Shown here one piece after another: positions 8,838 to 16,284 of a stretch of 64,000 nucleotides of DNA. The translations under genes and the position numbers were made by a program. The DNA is from Paenibacillus sp. Root444D2 (GTDB lineage Bacteria > Bacillota > Bacilli > Paenibacillales > NBRC-103111): NCBI RefSeq assembly GCF_001426375.1, contig NZ_LMEO01000053.1, positions 499 through 64,498 of the forward strand, read 5' to 3'. Below the pieces are notes generated by a model. It had not been told where the DNA came from. It searched no databases and worked only from the letters and a program-made list of their open reading frames with translations. Every line of letters begins with the position of its first letter. The stretch's first letter is position 1.

Positions 8838-8889
8838 GACACCATTTAGTGACACTTTGATTATAGGTCACCATTTGGTGTCGTGTCAA
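8838..8889 (-). promoter_or_regulatory. ArsR promoter with two operators
   Basis: Minus-strand -35 TTGACA (8889-8884) and -10 TATAAT (8865-8860) are 18 bp apart. One CACC-ATTT-GGTG type dyad (8867-8882) fills the spacer; a second, GACACCATTTAGTGAC (8838-8853), covers the transcription start. The two dyad centres are 29 bp apart. A purine-rich GGAGGAGGTG lies just downstream without a matching long frame. Confidence 0.75.
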
Positions 8890-9138
8890 CTATTGATTTT
8901 AAGCCATTTGGCTCCTTGATTACATATTAAAAAGCCTCCGAGCGATAATGCCGAAGCTTTATGATCATGACTCAGTTTTGTTGGGTGTCAGGATTGCTTA
9001 ATTAATCTCATTCGCTTCTAGATAACTGCCTGCTACTTCAACAGGCTGCCGAGTAAGCCGGCAGCCTGGATATTGTGCTATTGTTCACCGTTAGAGTAAC
9101 AGTTAATCACTTTCAAATTTCAAAGCGAAAATAAAAAT

Positions 9139-9161
9139 AAGGGTAAGCTACGCTTACCCTT
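9139..9161 (-). terminator. Intrinsic terminator after the SDR gene
   Basis: Perfect stem AAGGGTAAGC / GCTTACCCTT, then TTATTTTTATTTTC on the minus strand. Confidence 0.85.
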
Positions 9162-9169
9162 ACCCAAGT

Positions 9170-9916
9170 TTAAATCATAAAGCCTCCGTTAATATCGAGC
9201 GACGCACCGGTAATATAGCTTGCTTCCGGGCTGGATAAGAATGAAACCAAGCTAGCGATGTCATTTGCGGTACCATAGCGGCCAAGAGCAATCATATTCT
9301 TTAATATGGAAGCCATAGAACCTTCAGCAGGATTCATGTCGGTATCAACCGGACCTGGCTGAATATTATTAACTGTTACCCCTTGCGCTGCCAGATCCCT
9401 TGCAAGACCGCGAGTCATAGCAGCGACTGCGGCTTTGGACATGCTATATAGACTCATTCCGGGAAAACCGGTTACATCGGCATTTACACTGCCTATATTA
9501 ATGATTCTGTCACCACTCTGCATGTGGGGTCCGGCTGCTTGAATGGCAGCAAAAACCGCTCGAATATTAACAGCAACGGTGCGGTCGAACTCTTCCATTG
9601 TAAATTGGTCATATGGTTTAACATCTAGAATCCCAGCGTTATTAACCAGTATATTTAAATGACCAAAAGTGTTAATCGCCTCAGCAACTGCTGACTTAAC
9701 CGAGTTAGTATTTTCACTGTTTGCTCTAATGGCTAAAGCTCTCCCACCTTCAGCCTCAATGCTCTTGACCAATTCATTAGCTTTCTCAGCAGAATTGGCA
9801 TACGTGAAGGCTACGGCCGCGCCATCTTTAACCAACCTTCTAACAATTGATGCCCCTATACCTCGAGAACCGCCTGTAACAAATGCCGTTTTTCCATTTA
9901 AGAAATATAAATTCAT
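9170..9916 (-). CDS. SDR family oxidoreductase
   Basis: 248 aa classical short-chain dehydrogenase/reductase using NAD(P)H in the cytosol. The cofactor motif TGGSRGIG is at residues 14-21, NNAG at 92-95, catalytic Ser143, Tyr157 and Lys161 (YSMSK), and a PG motif follows at IQPGPVDTDMN. The family includes 3-oxoacyl-ACP reductase-like and glucose dehydrogenase-like enzymes, so the substrate cannot be told. AAAGGAG precedes the start. A TetR gene lies upstream, and an operator in the gap between them carries the same sequence as one upstream of tetR, so TetR probably controls both. Confidence 0.92.
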   Translation of the reverse strand: MNLYFLNGKTAFVTGGSRGIGASIVRRLVKDGAAVAFTYANSAEKANELVKSIEAEGGRALAIRANSENTNSVKSAVAEAINTFGHLNILVNNAGILDVKPYDQFTMEEFDRTVAVNIRAVFAAIQAAGPHMQSGDRIINIGSVNADVTGFPGMSLYSMSKAAVAAMTRGLARDLAAQGVTVNNIQPGPVDTDMNPAEGSMASILKNMIALGRYGTANDIASLVSFLSSPEASYITGASLDINGGFMI

Positions 9917-9959
9917 GATATTTAGTCTCCTTTAGTGTGGATTATATATAAGTTTTAAG

Positions 9960-9973
9960 GGAATGATCGTTCC
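9960..9973. promoter_or_regulatory. TetR operator between tetR and SDR
   Basis: GGAATGATCGTTCC, an imperfect palindrome, recurs in near-identical inverted form at 10611-10625 upstream of tetR. It sits in the SDR promoter region, with TATATAATCC just downstream on the minus strand. Confidence 0.6.
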
Positions 9974-9991
9974 AAATTAGAACAAAAAAAA

Positions 9992-10552
9992 TTATCGTAA
10001 AAAGTAAAGAGACGTCTCTAAAATGGTATCCAATGTTTTTCGATCTGCAGCTGCAGAGGTGATGGTTATTCCATTCGTAACGTTTACAAGGTATTGAGAA
10101 AGATCACGTAAATTGGGATTACCTTTTATTTCGCCATTGGCAATTCCGCGTGTAAGCAATTGAAAGAAAGCTCTTTCTCTTAAGTTATTGTTCGTACTAA
10201 CTCTTGCTCGAACTTCCGGATGCTCACTCATCTCCAAGGATGCATAGATTAGTAAGCAAGTTCTAATACTATTATGTTCAAACAATTTATTGAAAAACCT
10301 CAATAACACTTCTTTACAAGTGCCCGGTTCATATAAGATGGAAGTAATATCACTCGTTTTCTCCCCATAACGATCCAGTGCCACTAAATACAAGTCTTCC
10401 TTACTTCGGAATGTCTGGTAGATGCTGCTCCGGTTTAGAGACAACGCACTGACCAAATCCTGCATGGATGTTCCCTGGTAACCTTTTTCACGAAAAACAT
10501 CAATTGCCTTATCGATTGTCTCTTCGATCTGAAATGTTTTTAGTCTGGACAT
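9992..10552 (-). CDS. TetR family transcriptional regulator
   Basis: 186 aa: N-terminal helix-turn-helix DVFREKGYQGTSMQDLVSALSLNRSSIYQTFRSKEDLY (residues ~17-55), then an all-helical ligand domain. The LNRSSIYQTFRSKEDL pattern with a C-terminal segment RTCLLIYASLEMSEHPEVRARV matches the AcrR/YcnC-like group that controls detoxifying reductases. AGGGGATGATG precedes the ATG. It probably represses itself and the SDR gene through the operators at 9960 and 10611. Confidence 0.92.
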   Translation of the reverse strand: MSRLKTFQIEETIDKAIDVFREKGYQGTSMQDLVSALSLNRSSIYQTFRSKEDLYLVALDRYGEKTSDITSILYEPGTCKEVLLRFFNKLFEHNSIRTCLLIYASLEMSEHPEVRARVSTNNNLRERAFFQLLTRGIANGEIKGNPNLRDLSQYLVNVTNGITITSAAADRKTLDTILETSLYFLR

Positions 10553-10574
10553 TATTCATCATCCCCTGTAACGT

Positions 10575-10625
10575 ATGCTATCTCAATTTAGATTCACTGT
10601 CAATACTTTTGGAAACGATCATTCC
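10575..10625 (-). promoter_or_regulatory. tetR promoter and upstream operator
   Basis: Minus-strand TTGACA (10603-10598) and TAGCAT (10580-10575) with a 17-bp spacer. GGAAACGATCATTCC (10611-10625), the partner of the 9960 site with one extra base, ends 8 bp upstream of the -35 box. Confidence 0.65.
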
Positions 10626-10823
10626 AATTCAAGCGTTGTCAAAAGATGCTACGGCCATATTCTCCGTTATGTTGAACGATTAGAAGCTTTTTCATTCATC
10701 GATCATCGGGTGAGAGAGGCATTGGAGAACTAATCTACATTCAGCAAGCGCCCTCTCCTATCTGCCTTCGTATTTTCATTGTGCTAACTTTCTCCTCAAC
10801 CCCTCGACTTAGAAAACAAAAAG

Positions 10824-10845
10824 GCTTACCCGACTTAGGGCAAGC
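10824..10845 (-). terminator. Terminator after the DoxX gene
   Basis: GCTTACCC with GGGCAAGC (one mismatch) followed on the minus strand by CTTTTTGTTTTC. Confidence 0.6.
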
Positions 10846-10900
10846 TCATGGTTTAAGAGTTAATAAATTTAGATGATGCTTTATTATGAAAAGGGAAGTA

Positions 10901-11251
10901 TCAGACCGCCGCATTAACGATGCTTAGAATGATAATTAACGCAGTAAACAGGAGGGCCGGTGCCGTTTTGCCGATCGGATCTTTGACCCTGAAATGTGCG
11001 AGACACGCCAGTAACATTGTAATTCCAAGCCAAATGCAAGCCCACGTGACCGCCGCTGAATACCAGTAGCCGATGATGAGTATAGCGGCACCGACTAACT
11101 GGACGACTCCTGTGACGACACGAAACCACTGTGGTATTCCAAGATTGTTGAAAATATCGACCCAATATTTGGCCCCTATGGTCTTTGCAGTGCCTGAAAA
11201 TACATAGTATAAGGCCAGCAAGCTTTGAAGAACGATGAAAAGAACAGTCAT
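10901..11251 (-). CDS. DoxX family membrane protein
   Basis: 116 aa with four hydrophobic helices, a close paralogue of 7628-7978 (shared IPQWFRVVTGVVQLVGAA core and ACLAHFRVKDPIG loop). It lies 41 bp downstream of a VOC protein in the same orientation, divergent from an ECF41-type sigma factor. DoxX and VOC genes are frequent neighbours of ECF41 sigma genes, so it may belong to that regulon. GGGAGGAAATCC precedes the ATG. Confidence 0.88.
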   Translation of the reverse strand: MTVLFIVLQSLLALYYVFSGTAKTIGAKYWVDIFNNLGIPQWFRVVTGVVQLVGAAILIIGYWYSAAVTWACIWLGITMLLACLAHFRVKDPIGKTAPALLFTALIIILSIVNAAV

Positions 11252-11292
11252 TAGGATTTCCTCCCTTAATTTTATTTAGTAACAGTGATTGA

Positions 11293-11718
11293 TCACTGGT
11301 GTCCTCTTGTGAGAATTCGAAACGTGACGCCGAATTTATCCGTTACATTGCCGTAAGCGGGGCTGAAAAAACTTGCCTGCAGCGGCTCATTTACTTGACC
11401 GCCCTGCTTCAGTGCTTCAAAATATTGGGTAGCCTTGTCTTTGTCATTGGTTTGAACAACTATGGTCACTTGCGTTCCCTTCTGGTAGCTGCTGCCGGTA
11501 ACATTGTCGGTGAGCTGAAGCTCCGATTCGCCGATTTTCAAGATGGCGTAGCCTATCAAATCTTTCTTTTCTGGAGGCAGCGGAGATTCCGGATTTCCCG
11601 GCAAATCGCCGAATCGCAACGTATAGACAACCTTGGCATCCAGCGCTTTCATGTAAAAATCAATAGCCTCATTAGCGCTGCCGTTCATTTCAAGAAAAGG
11701 GATCAAACTCGTACTCAC
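11293..11718 (-). CDS. VOC family (PhnB-like glyoxalase fold) protein
   Basis: 141 aa two-module beta-alpha-beta metalloprotein fold. It begins STSLIPFLEMNGSANEAIDFYMKAL and ends VTDKFGVTFRI, both typical of PhnB/3-demethylubiquinone methyltransferase-like VOC proteins. The usual metal ligands of glyoxalase I are not obvious, as in most PhnB-like members. Start chosen at GTG 11718, nine bases after GGAG; an ATG nine bases upstream is too close to that site. Probably cotranscribed with the downstream DoxX gene. Confidence 0.85.
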   Translation of the reverse strand: MSTSLIPFLEMNGSANEAIDFYMKALDAKVVYTLRFGDLPGNPESPLPPEKKDLIGYAILKIGESELQLTDNVTGSSYQKGTQVTIVVQTNDKDKATQYFEALKQGGQVNEPLQASFFSPAYGNVTDKFGVTFRILTRGHQ

Positions 11719-11901
11719 AACAATCATCTCCTTAGTTTAAATGTTCTTTTGCCAGGACACCCGGTATGGCCTCTTATTTCGTAGTGGCGTATTTCACTTG
11801 TCACTAACTATGTCGGAAGTCAGTAAGGAAACGTGACCGATTCGGTGAAAAAAATTTTTAGGATGCGTAACTCAGAAAAAACTGCAGATATCGTACATCT
11901 C

Positions 11902-11928
11902 TGTCACATCTGTTGAGTTTCATACGAC
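11902..11928 (+). promoter_or_regulatory. ECF41-type promoter
   Basis: TGTCACA (11902-11908), exactly 16 bp, then CGAC (11925-11928), 39 bp before the sigma factor ATG. ECF41 sigma factors are known to drive their own gene from TGTCACA-N16-CGTC-like promoters, so this site is a close match. Confidence 0.75.
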
Positions 11929-11967
11929 ATATAAGTAAAAATGAAAACGAAGGAAGGGATGTAACGT

Positions 11968-12846
11968 ATGAACGATCATCATTGGCTTGTGGAACAATTC
12001 GAGGCGCATCGGAATCACCTGCAAGCGGTGTCTTATCGGATGCTCGGATCTCTGAGCGAAGCGGATGACGCTGTACAGGAGTCATGGATACGCCTTAGCC
12101 GCTCCGATACTAGTGGAGTCGAGAATATGGGAGGATGGCTGACAACAATAGTCTCCAGGGTGTGTCTGGATATGTTGCGATCTCGCAAATCGCGGCGTGA
12201 GGAGCTTACGCTGGTAAGTGTACCTGAACCGGTTGCTAGCCGCCAAGATGGAAGCGATCCCGAGCACGAAGCACTGCTGGCTGACTCTGTTGGTCTTGCG
12301 ATGCTTATGGTCCTCGGAAATTTGAATCCCGCCGAACGCATTGCGTTCGTATTGCACGATATTTTCGCCTTGTCTTTCTCGGACATCGCCCCGATTATAG
12401 GGCGTAACGAGGTTGCAGCAAGACAGCTTGCGAGTCGTGCGCGGCGTCGGGTTCAGGGGGCGAAAACGACCGCTGATTCAGAGGATTTCAAGCGAAAACG
12501 GGAGCTAGTAGATGCTTTCCTAGCTGCGTCGCGCTCCGGAGATTTCGAGAAACTTCTTGCGGTATTAGACCCCGATGTCGTGCTCCGGAACGATCCTGCA
12601 TTTCCACCGGTCGCCGCATGGCCAGTTGTTCACGGTGCGCATGATGTGGCCATGGGATTCGTTGGTCGCGCCCAAGGTGCACGGCCGGTGCTCGTGAACG
12701 GATCTGTGGGCGCAGTCGTGGCTCCTCGCGGTCGACTACTTTTCGTACTCGAACTCAAGATTGTGGATGGGAAGATCACCGAGATCGACATGATAGCCGA
12801 ACAAACTCGTCTTCGCCAGCTCGACATAGCAGAAATGAACGATTGA
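11968..12846 (+). CDS. RNA polymerase sigma factor, ECF41/SigJ type
   Basis: 292 aa. Sigma-2 domain at residues ~5-75 (FEAHRNHLQAVSYRMLGSLSEADDAVQESWIRL), linker with VPEPVA, and sigma-4 domain ~105-165 (LNPAERIAFVLHDIFALSFSDIAPIIGRNEVAARQLASRARRRV). A SnoaL-like C-terminal extension (~175-285) is the hallmark of ECF41 and replaces an anti-sigma factor; it contains DPDVVLRND and an NGSVG turn. GAAGGAAGGGATG precedes the ATG. Autoregulation is supported by the promoter at 11902. The divergent VOC/DoxX genes are plausible partners, but no copy of the promoter was found before them. Confidence 0.92.
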   Translation: MNDHHWLVEQFEAHRNHLQAVSYRMLGSLSEADDAVQESWIRLSRSDTSGVENMGGWLTTIVSRVCLDMLRSRKSRREELTLVSVPEPVASRQDGSDPEHEALLADSVGLAMLMVLGNLNPAERIAFVLHDIFALSFSDIAPIIGRNEVAARQLASRARRRVQGAKTTADSEDFKRKRELVDAFLAASRSGDFEKLLAVLDPDVVLRNDPAFPPVAAWPVVHGAHDVAMGFVGRAQGARPVLVNGSVGAVVAPRGRLLFVLELKIVDGKITEIDMIAEQTRLRQLDIAEMND

Positions 12847-12894
12847 TAGGGCTAGCTTCAAAGAGCAGCAATAATAACAATAAAATAGAAATAC

Positions 12895-12947
12895 AAAAGC
12901 AAAAAAACGCTCTGTCGCAGACCGCAGACAATGCGTTTTTTTGCTTT
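12895..12947. terminator. Bidirectional terminator after the sigma factor gene
   Basis: A 15-bp stem AAAGCAAAAAAACGC / GCGTTTTTTTGCTTT with an inner TCTG/CAGA pair, between convergent genes. Confidence 0.85.
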
Positions 12948-13002
12948 GTTCAGTAGACAATGTTTTTATTACTTATACCAATGACTCGTTCGTGTGAATA
13001 CT

Positions 13003-13458
13003 TTATAAATACGAATTGAACTTCTTTATGAAATTTTTTTGGTCCTTTGTAAACATGTAGCCACGTCGTTCGTAGAACTGGTGAGCATGTAATCGAGTTG
13101 GATGGGATAACAATTTAATCCCAGAAAATCCATTATTCATTGCCCACTGCTCAAGACGCCCTATCAACATGCTGCCTAAACCTTGATTTCTATACTCTTC
13201 TTTAACAACAAATCCTAAGATGTTTACTAAAGAGTCAGAAAAAAGCAACTCATATGGGCTACCATGAATATAACCAATTACCTCGTTTTCTTGTTCATAA
13301 ACATAGATGATATCTTTTGTTTTCTTTGTGATGATTTCAATCTTCTCTTTTACTTTTTCTTCAGAAAAGAAATATAAATTCGGATTAAAGATTTGGTTTA
13401 ACAAATAAATATCATGATAATCAGTTACCCTAATTTCCCGAACGTTTTTTTCTCTCAT
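13003..13458 (-). CDS. GNAT family N-acetyltransferase
   Basis: 151 aa acetyl-CoA-dependent acetyltransferase. Motif A is LGFVVKEEYRNQGLGSMLIGRLEQWA (R-x-Q-G-x-G/S form), and motif B reads GIKLLSHPTRLHAHQFYERRGY. The start at 13458 is chosen because GAGGTG lies seven bases upstream; the frame is open to 13473. The acceptor is unknown. Stands alone between the sigma factor terminator and the cyclase-like gene. Confidence 0.9.
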   Translation of the reverse strand: MREKNVREIRVTDYHDIYLLNQIFNPNLYFFSEEKVKEKIEIITKKTKDIIYVYEQENEVIGYIHGSPYELLFSDSLVNILGFVVKEEYRNQGLGSMLIGRLEQWAMNNGFSGIKLLSHPTRLHAHQFYERRGYMFTKDQKNFIKKFNSYL

Positions 13459-13568
13459 TTTTGTACACCTCAATTCGTTATACCAGAATGAACATCTGAA
13501 ATAATGCTAGATATCTTTGCATGTTTTGGCAAGACCCTACTCTTGAACTAGCCTACCTATGACCTCAA

Positions 13569-14522
13569 TTAGTGTCGTGTTGAATACCAGTCCAGCACTC
13601 GTAAGGCGCGGAGAGTGTTCCAGCGGCTAGGCTCGCCTTCCACACCTTCCATGTCGAAGTGAACTCGATCGGGGTGAGAGTTCTCGAGCGGCCATTTCCC
13701 GTTTTGGTCTTGTTTCTTCGCCACCAGACCGACGGCCTCGGTGACGCGTTCATCGGGTTCTACACCAGCGCTGCGTAAGTAATCCAGACCCCGCAGCACG
13801 TCATAATGCCACGTAGTCGGGAACGAGGAACGCATCCAATTTGGATCGATCACCTCGCCGGATGACAGGGACCTCAACATGCGACGCTCCAGAAGGTACT
13901 CTTGTGCCCGGATGCGGGCTTCGGTCACCGCAGCAGTTTCACCCTTAGCCTTCTCGTACTCTAATAGTCCTTCCAAGACACAAATGGTGCTGTGGAACGA
14001 GGATCGTCGACTTTGAGGGGCGTCGCAATTCCAGCCTCCGTCCTCAAGCTGCTCACCGAGGAGTCGATCGACTAGCCGACCGCTTGCCTCTCCGAAGTAG
14101 GCACCCACTCCAAGGATCCAACCATTGACACAGGGCTCGGTCTCACCGTCGAAGTAGGGCCGGCCGCCCATTTGCAGCGGCCAGGTGATCTGGTCACGCA
14201 CGAGGCCGATCGATCTGCGGGCTTCCTCACCCGACGGATCCAAGCCTAGGTCCTTCAAAAGCAGCAAAGTGTAGCTCGTGCATAGCCAGTTCCGTGCGTC
14301 GGCGTCACCGCCCCAGTTGCCCTCGGAAGATTGCAGGCCGAGGATCCGGGCACCCCAACCTTCCGAAGCAATCCGCGACCGCTCTGCGGCAACACAGTCA
14401 TCGGGCTCTTCGGTTAAGTCACGCATCACCTGCCAACGGATCGCAGGATCCCCGCCAAGCAGCCAATCTATTACTGATTTCTTTGGCTTCGGGATTTGCC
14501 ATTCGGAATTTTTTGTAGTCAT
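13569..14522 (-). CDS. Squalene cyclase/prenyltransferase-fold (alpha-alpha toroid) protein
   Basis: 317 aa with repeated QxxxGxW-like turns (LQSSEGNWGGDAD, LEDGGWNCDAP, QDQNGKWPLENS), the signature of the alpha/alpha barrel of terpene cyclases and prenyltransferase beta subunits. It starts PKKSVIDWLLGGDPAIRWQVMRDL. No DxDD catalytic motif is seen, so it is probably not a true squalene-hopene cyclase. The DNA is visibly richer in G+C than its neighbours, which suggests acquisition from a high-GC organism such as an actinomycete. AGGAGGACC precedes the ATG. Monocistronic. Confidence 0.75.
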   Translation of the reverse strand: MTTKNSEWQIPKPKKSVIDWLLGGDPAIRWQVMRDLTEEPDDCVAAERSRIASEGWGARILGLQSSEGNWGGDADARNWLCTSYTLLLLKDLGLDPSGEEARRSIGLVRDQITWPLQMGGRPYFDGETEPCVNGWILGVGAYFGEASGRLVDRLLGEQLEDGGWNCDAPQSRRSSFHSTICVLEGLLEYEKAKGETAAVTEARIRAQEYLLERRMLRSLSSGEVIDPNWMRSSFPTTWHYDVLRGLDYLRSAGVEPDERVTEAVGLVAKKQDQNGKWPLENSHPDRVHFDMEGVEGEPSRWNTLRALRVLDWYSTRH

Positions 14523-14672
14523 CTAATGGTCCTCCTTAATTTGGTCAAGTTTATACTACGTATCCTCCTTGGCTGTTTTTGACCATCGCTAAATATTTAT
14601 ATTTTTATATTCGCGAAGTGATTAAACTATCCTGCCCTGCCCGTATTAATCACCCCCTGGAGTGAACGAAGA

Positions 14673-14719
14673 AAGAGCCAAGGAGCCCAGAATTGGATCC
14701 CGCTTCTCGCTCGGCTCTT
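14673..14719. repeat. Hairpin in a gene-free stretch
   Basis: AAGAGCC (14673-14679) and GGCTCTT (14713-14719) enclose 33 bases. It follows a CTATCCTGCCC motif at 14628 that recurs beside other hairpins in the window. Confidence 0.4.
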
Positions 14720-14795
14720 AGGCAAACATATAACGCCGCCCCGCGTGAGAGTAGGAAAGGGTACCGGATTCAAGAAAAGATTTAAATAAAAAAAC

Positions 14796-14815
14796 AAGAG
14801 CCATTGACGGCCCTT
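14796..14815 (-). terminator. Terminator after the glycosyltransferase gene
   Basis: AAGGGCC / GGCTCTT stem (one G-U) followed on the minus strand by GTTTTTTTATTT. Confidence 0.7.
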
Positions 14816-14848
14816 ATTTATTACTGACACTTTTTCTTTGGTACTGCT

Positions 14849-14867
14849 GTTGGGTGACAAATAAGTT
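14849..14867 (+). repeat. Short copy of a dispersed GTTGGGTGACAAATAAG repeat
   Basis: GTTGGGTGACAAATAAGTT is shared exactly with the longer copy starting at 36246 and, in part, with 52572. Confidence 0.5.
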
Positions 14868-14872
14868 GAGAA

Positions 14873-16075
14873 TTAGATATGATATTGACTTTTAAATTGG
14901 AAAATCTCATCAACAGCTTGATGATACCCACCTGTTTTTCGAAAGGATTCCCTCATATCTGCAACAGCTTTCTTGAAAGATGAGAGGCCTAACACATGAT
15001 CTACGGCATCACGTAGTTGATTTGCAGTCAAGCTTTGCATTTGCAATTGAATGCCTGCTCCGATTTCTGCGACTTGCCCGGCAATGATCGGCTGATCCGC
15101 ACTTTGCGGGATTACAATTAGCGGAACCCCGTAATAGAGGCCTTCATGGGTACTGTTCATTCCGCCATGTGTAATAAATAATTTAGTGTATTGCAGGACG
15201 TCCGTTTGTGGGACATAATTTTTTACGATGAAGTTTTTGGGGATTTCCCCTAAGTCAAAAATTTGGACTTTATTCCCAATTGACATGACAATGGTATGAT
15301 CCGTGTTCCCAAATGCCTCAAAACAAAGCTTATAGAAATCGATTGCTTGGTTAAAGACAGTACCCAGTGAAATGTAAATTGGGTTTTTCCCCTTGATTGC
15401 AGTAAAGTCGAAGTTTTCTTGCGTTAATCGTGAAGAGATGGATGGACCTACAAATTTATAAGTTTGGTCGAATGCTTCTCCATAAGGTTGAAACTCCCTT
15501 GTTGTATAAACGATTGAAAGTGGTGCAGGATTACAAAACACTTCGTAAGGAGAATGGACCTCCACATCATATTTTTCCTTCACCATTGCCGTCAGGCTTT
15601 GAAATTTATCGTTTATAGGTTTAACTATTTCTGTAGGGACTTTTATGGAAAATTGCTCCAACATTTTATCGAATGAACCTTTTGTCTGTGCAAAAGAAGT
15701 ACAAGAGTTGATTGCAGGAAGTTTAAGAATTTGAGCAAGTAAACGTCCACAACCAAACATGGAATCATGGATGATGTAATCAAAATGCTCATCTTTGATC
15801 TGTTCAAGAACGCTTGGTATGACGATATCTGCCGTAAGTAAAAGACCGTTGATTCTTTCGGGCAAATAATCTCTTCCACCTGAGATAAAGGCTCTTATAA
15901 ATTTTTGATCGTCAAATGTTCGTACTGAAGCTCCCGTCTTCTCAATACGTTCCCGAAAAGCTTCTATAGAAAAGTACACTACCTCTTCTCCACGTGAAAT
16001 AAGCTCTTGCACAACGCCAATAGTTGGATTGATATGTCCCTCTGATCCACCATTAATAAATAAAACACGCGCCAT
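14873..16075 (-). CDS. MGT family glycosyltransferase (GT1)
   Basis: 400 aa GT-B fold UDP-sugar transferase in the macrolide glycosyltransferase group, like Bacillus YjiC/YojK. N-terminal LFINGGSEGHINPTIGVVQELISRGEEVVYFS is the acceptor side; the donor-binding motif is LFITHGGMNSTHEGLYYGVPLIVIPQSADQPIIAGQVAEIGAGI (residues ~302-345). Such enzymes glucosylate macrolides, flavonoids or other hydroxylated small molecules and can give resistance. AAGGAGTTGTAGAA precedes the ATG. Monocistronic, with its own terminator. Confidence 0.92.
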   Translation of the reverse strand: MARVLFINGGSEGHINPTIGVVQELISRGEEVVYFSIEAFRERIEKTGASVRTFDDQKFIRAFISGGRDYLPERINGLLLTADIVIPSVLEQIKDEHFDYIIHDSMFGCGRLLAQILKLPAINSCTSFAQTKGSFDKMLEQFSIKVPTEIVKPINDKFQSLTAMVKEKYDVEVHSPYEVFCNPAPLSIVYTTREFQPYGEAFDQTYKFVGPSISSRLTQENFDFTAIKGKNPIYISLGTVFNQAIDFYKLCFEAFGNTDHTIVMSIGNKVQIFDLGEIPKNFIVKNYVPQTDVLQYTKLFITHGGMNSTHEGLYYGVPLIVIPQSADQPIIAGQVAEIGAGIQLQMQSLTANQLRDAVDHVLGLSSFKKAVADMRESFRKTGGYHQAVDEIFQFKSQYHI

Positions 16076-16168
16076 TTCTACAACTCCTTAGGTATACTGT
16101 TCTCTTGAAAAACTCAAAACTTTAATCACCATATTTTTCACTATTCTGCCCGTCCCTCGGTTCAATAA

Positions 16169-16198
16169 AAAGAGCAGGTCAATAATTGCCTGCTCTTT
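16169..16198 (-). terminator. Terminator after the MFS gene
   Basis: Perfect 10-bp stem AAAGAGCAGG / CCTGCTCTTT followed by TTATTG on the minus strand. CTATTCTGCCCG with GTTCAAT lies beside it at 16141-16166, part of a repeated terminator-associated motif. Confidence 0.75.
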
Positions 16199-16284
16199 CC
16201 TAATTTTAATTTTGTCATCTTGTAGAATAGCAAGTCAACTTATGACCGCCTCTTCCACATTTCTCTCTAGTTCAAATATCAATA

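Noticed and set aside
11299-11784. A 161-codon plus-strand frame opposite the VOC gene
   Set aside because: Antisense to a gene with family motifs; no ribosome site.
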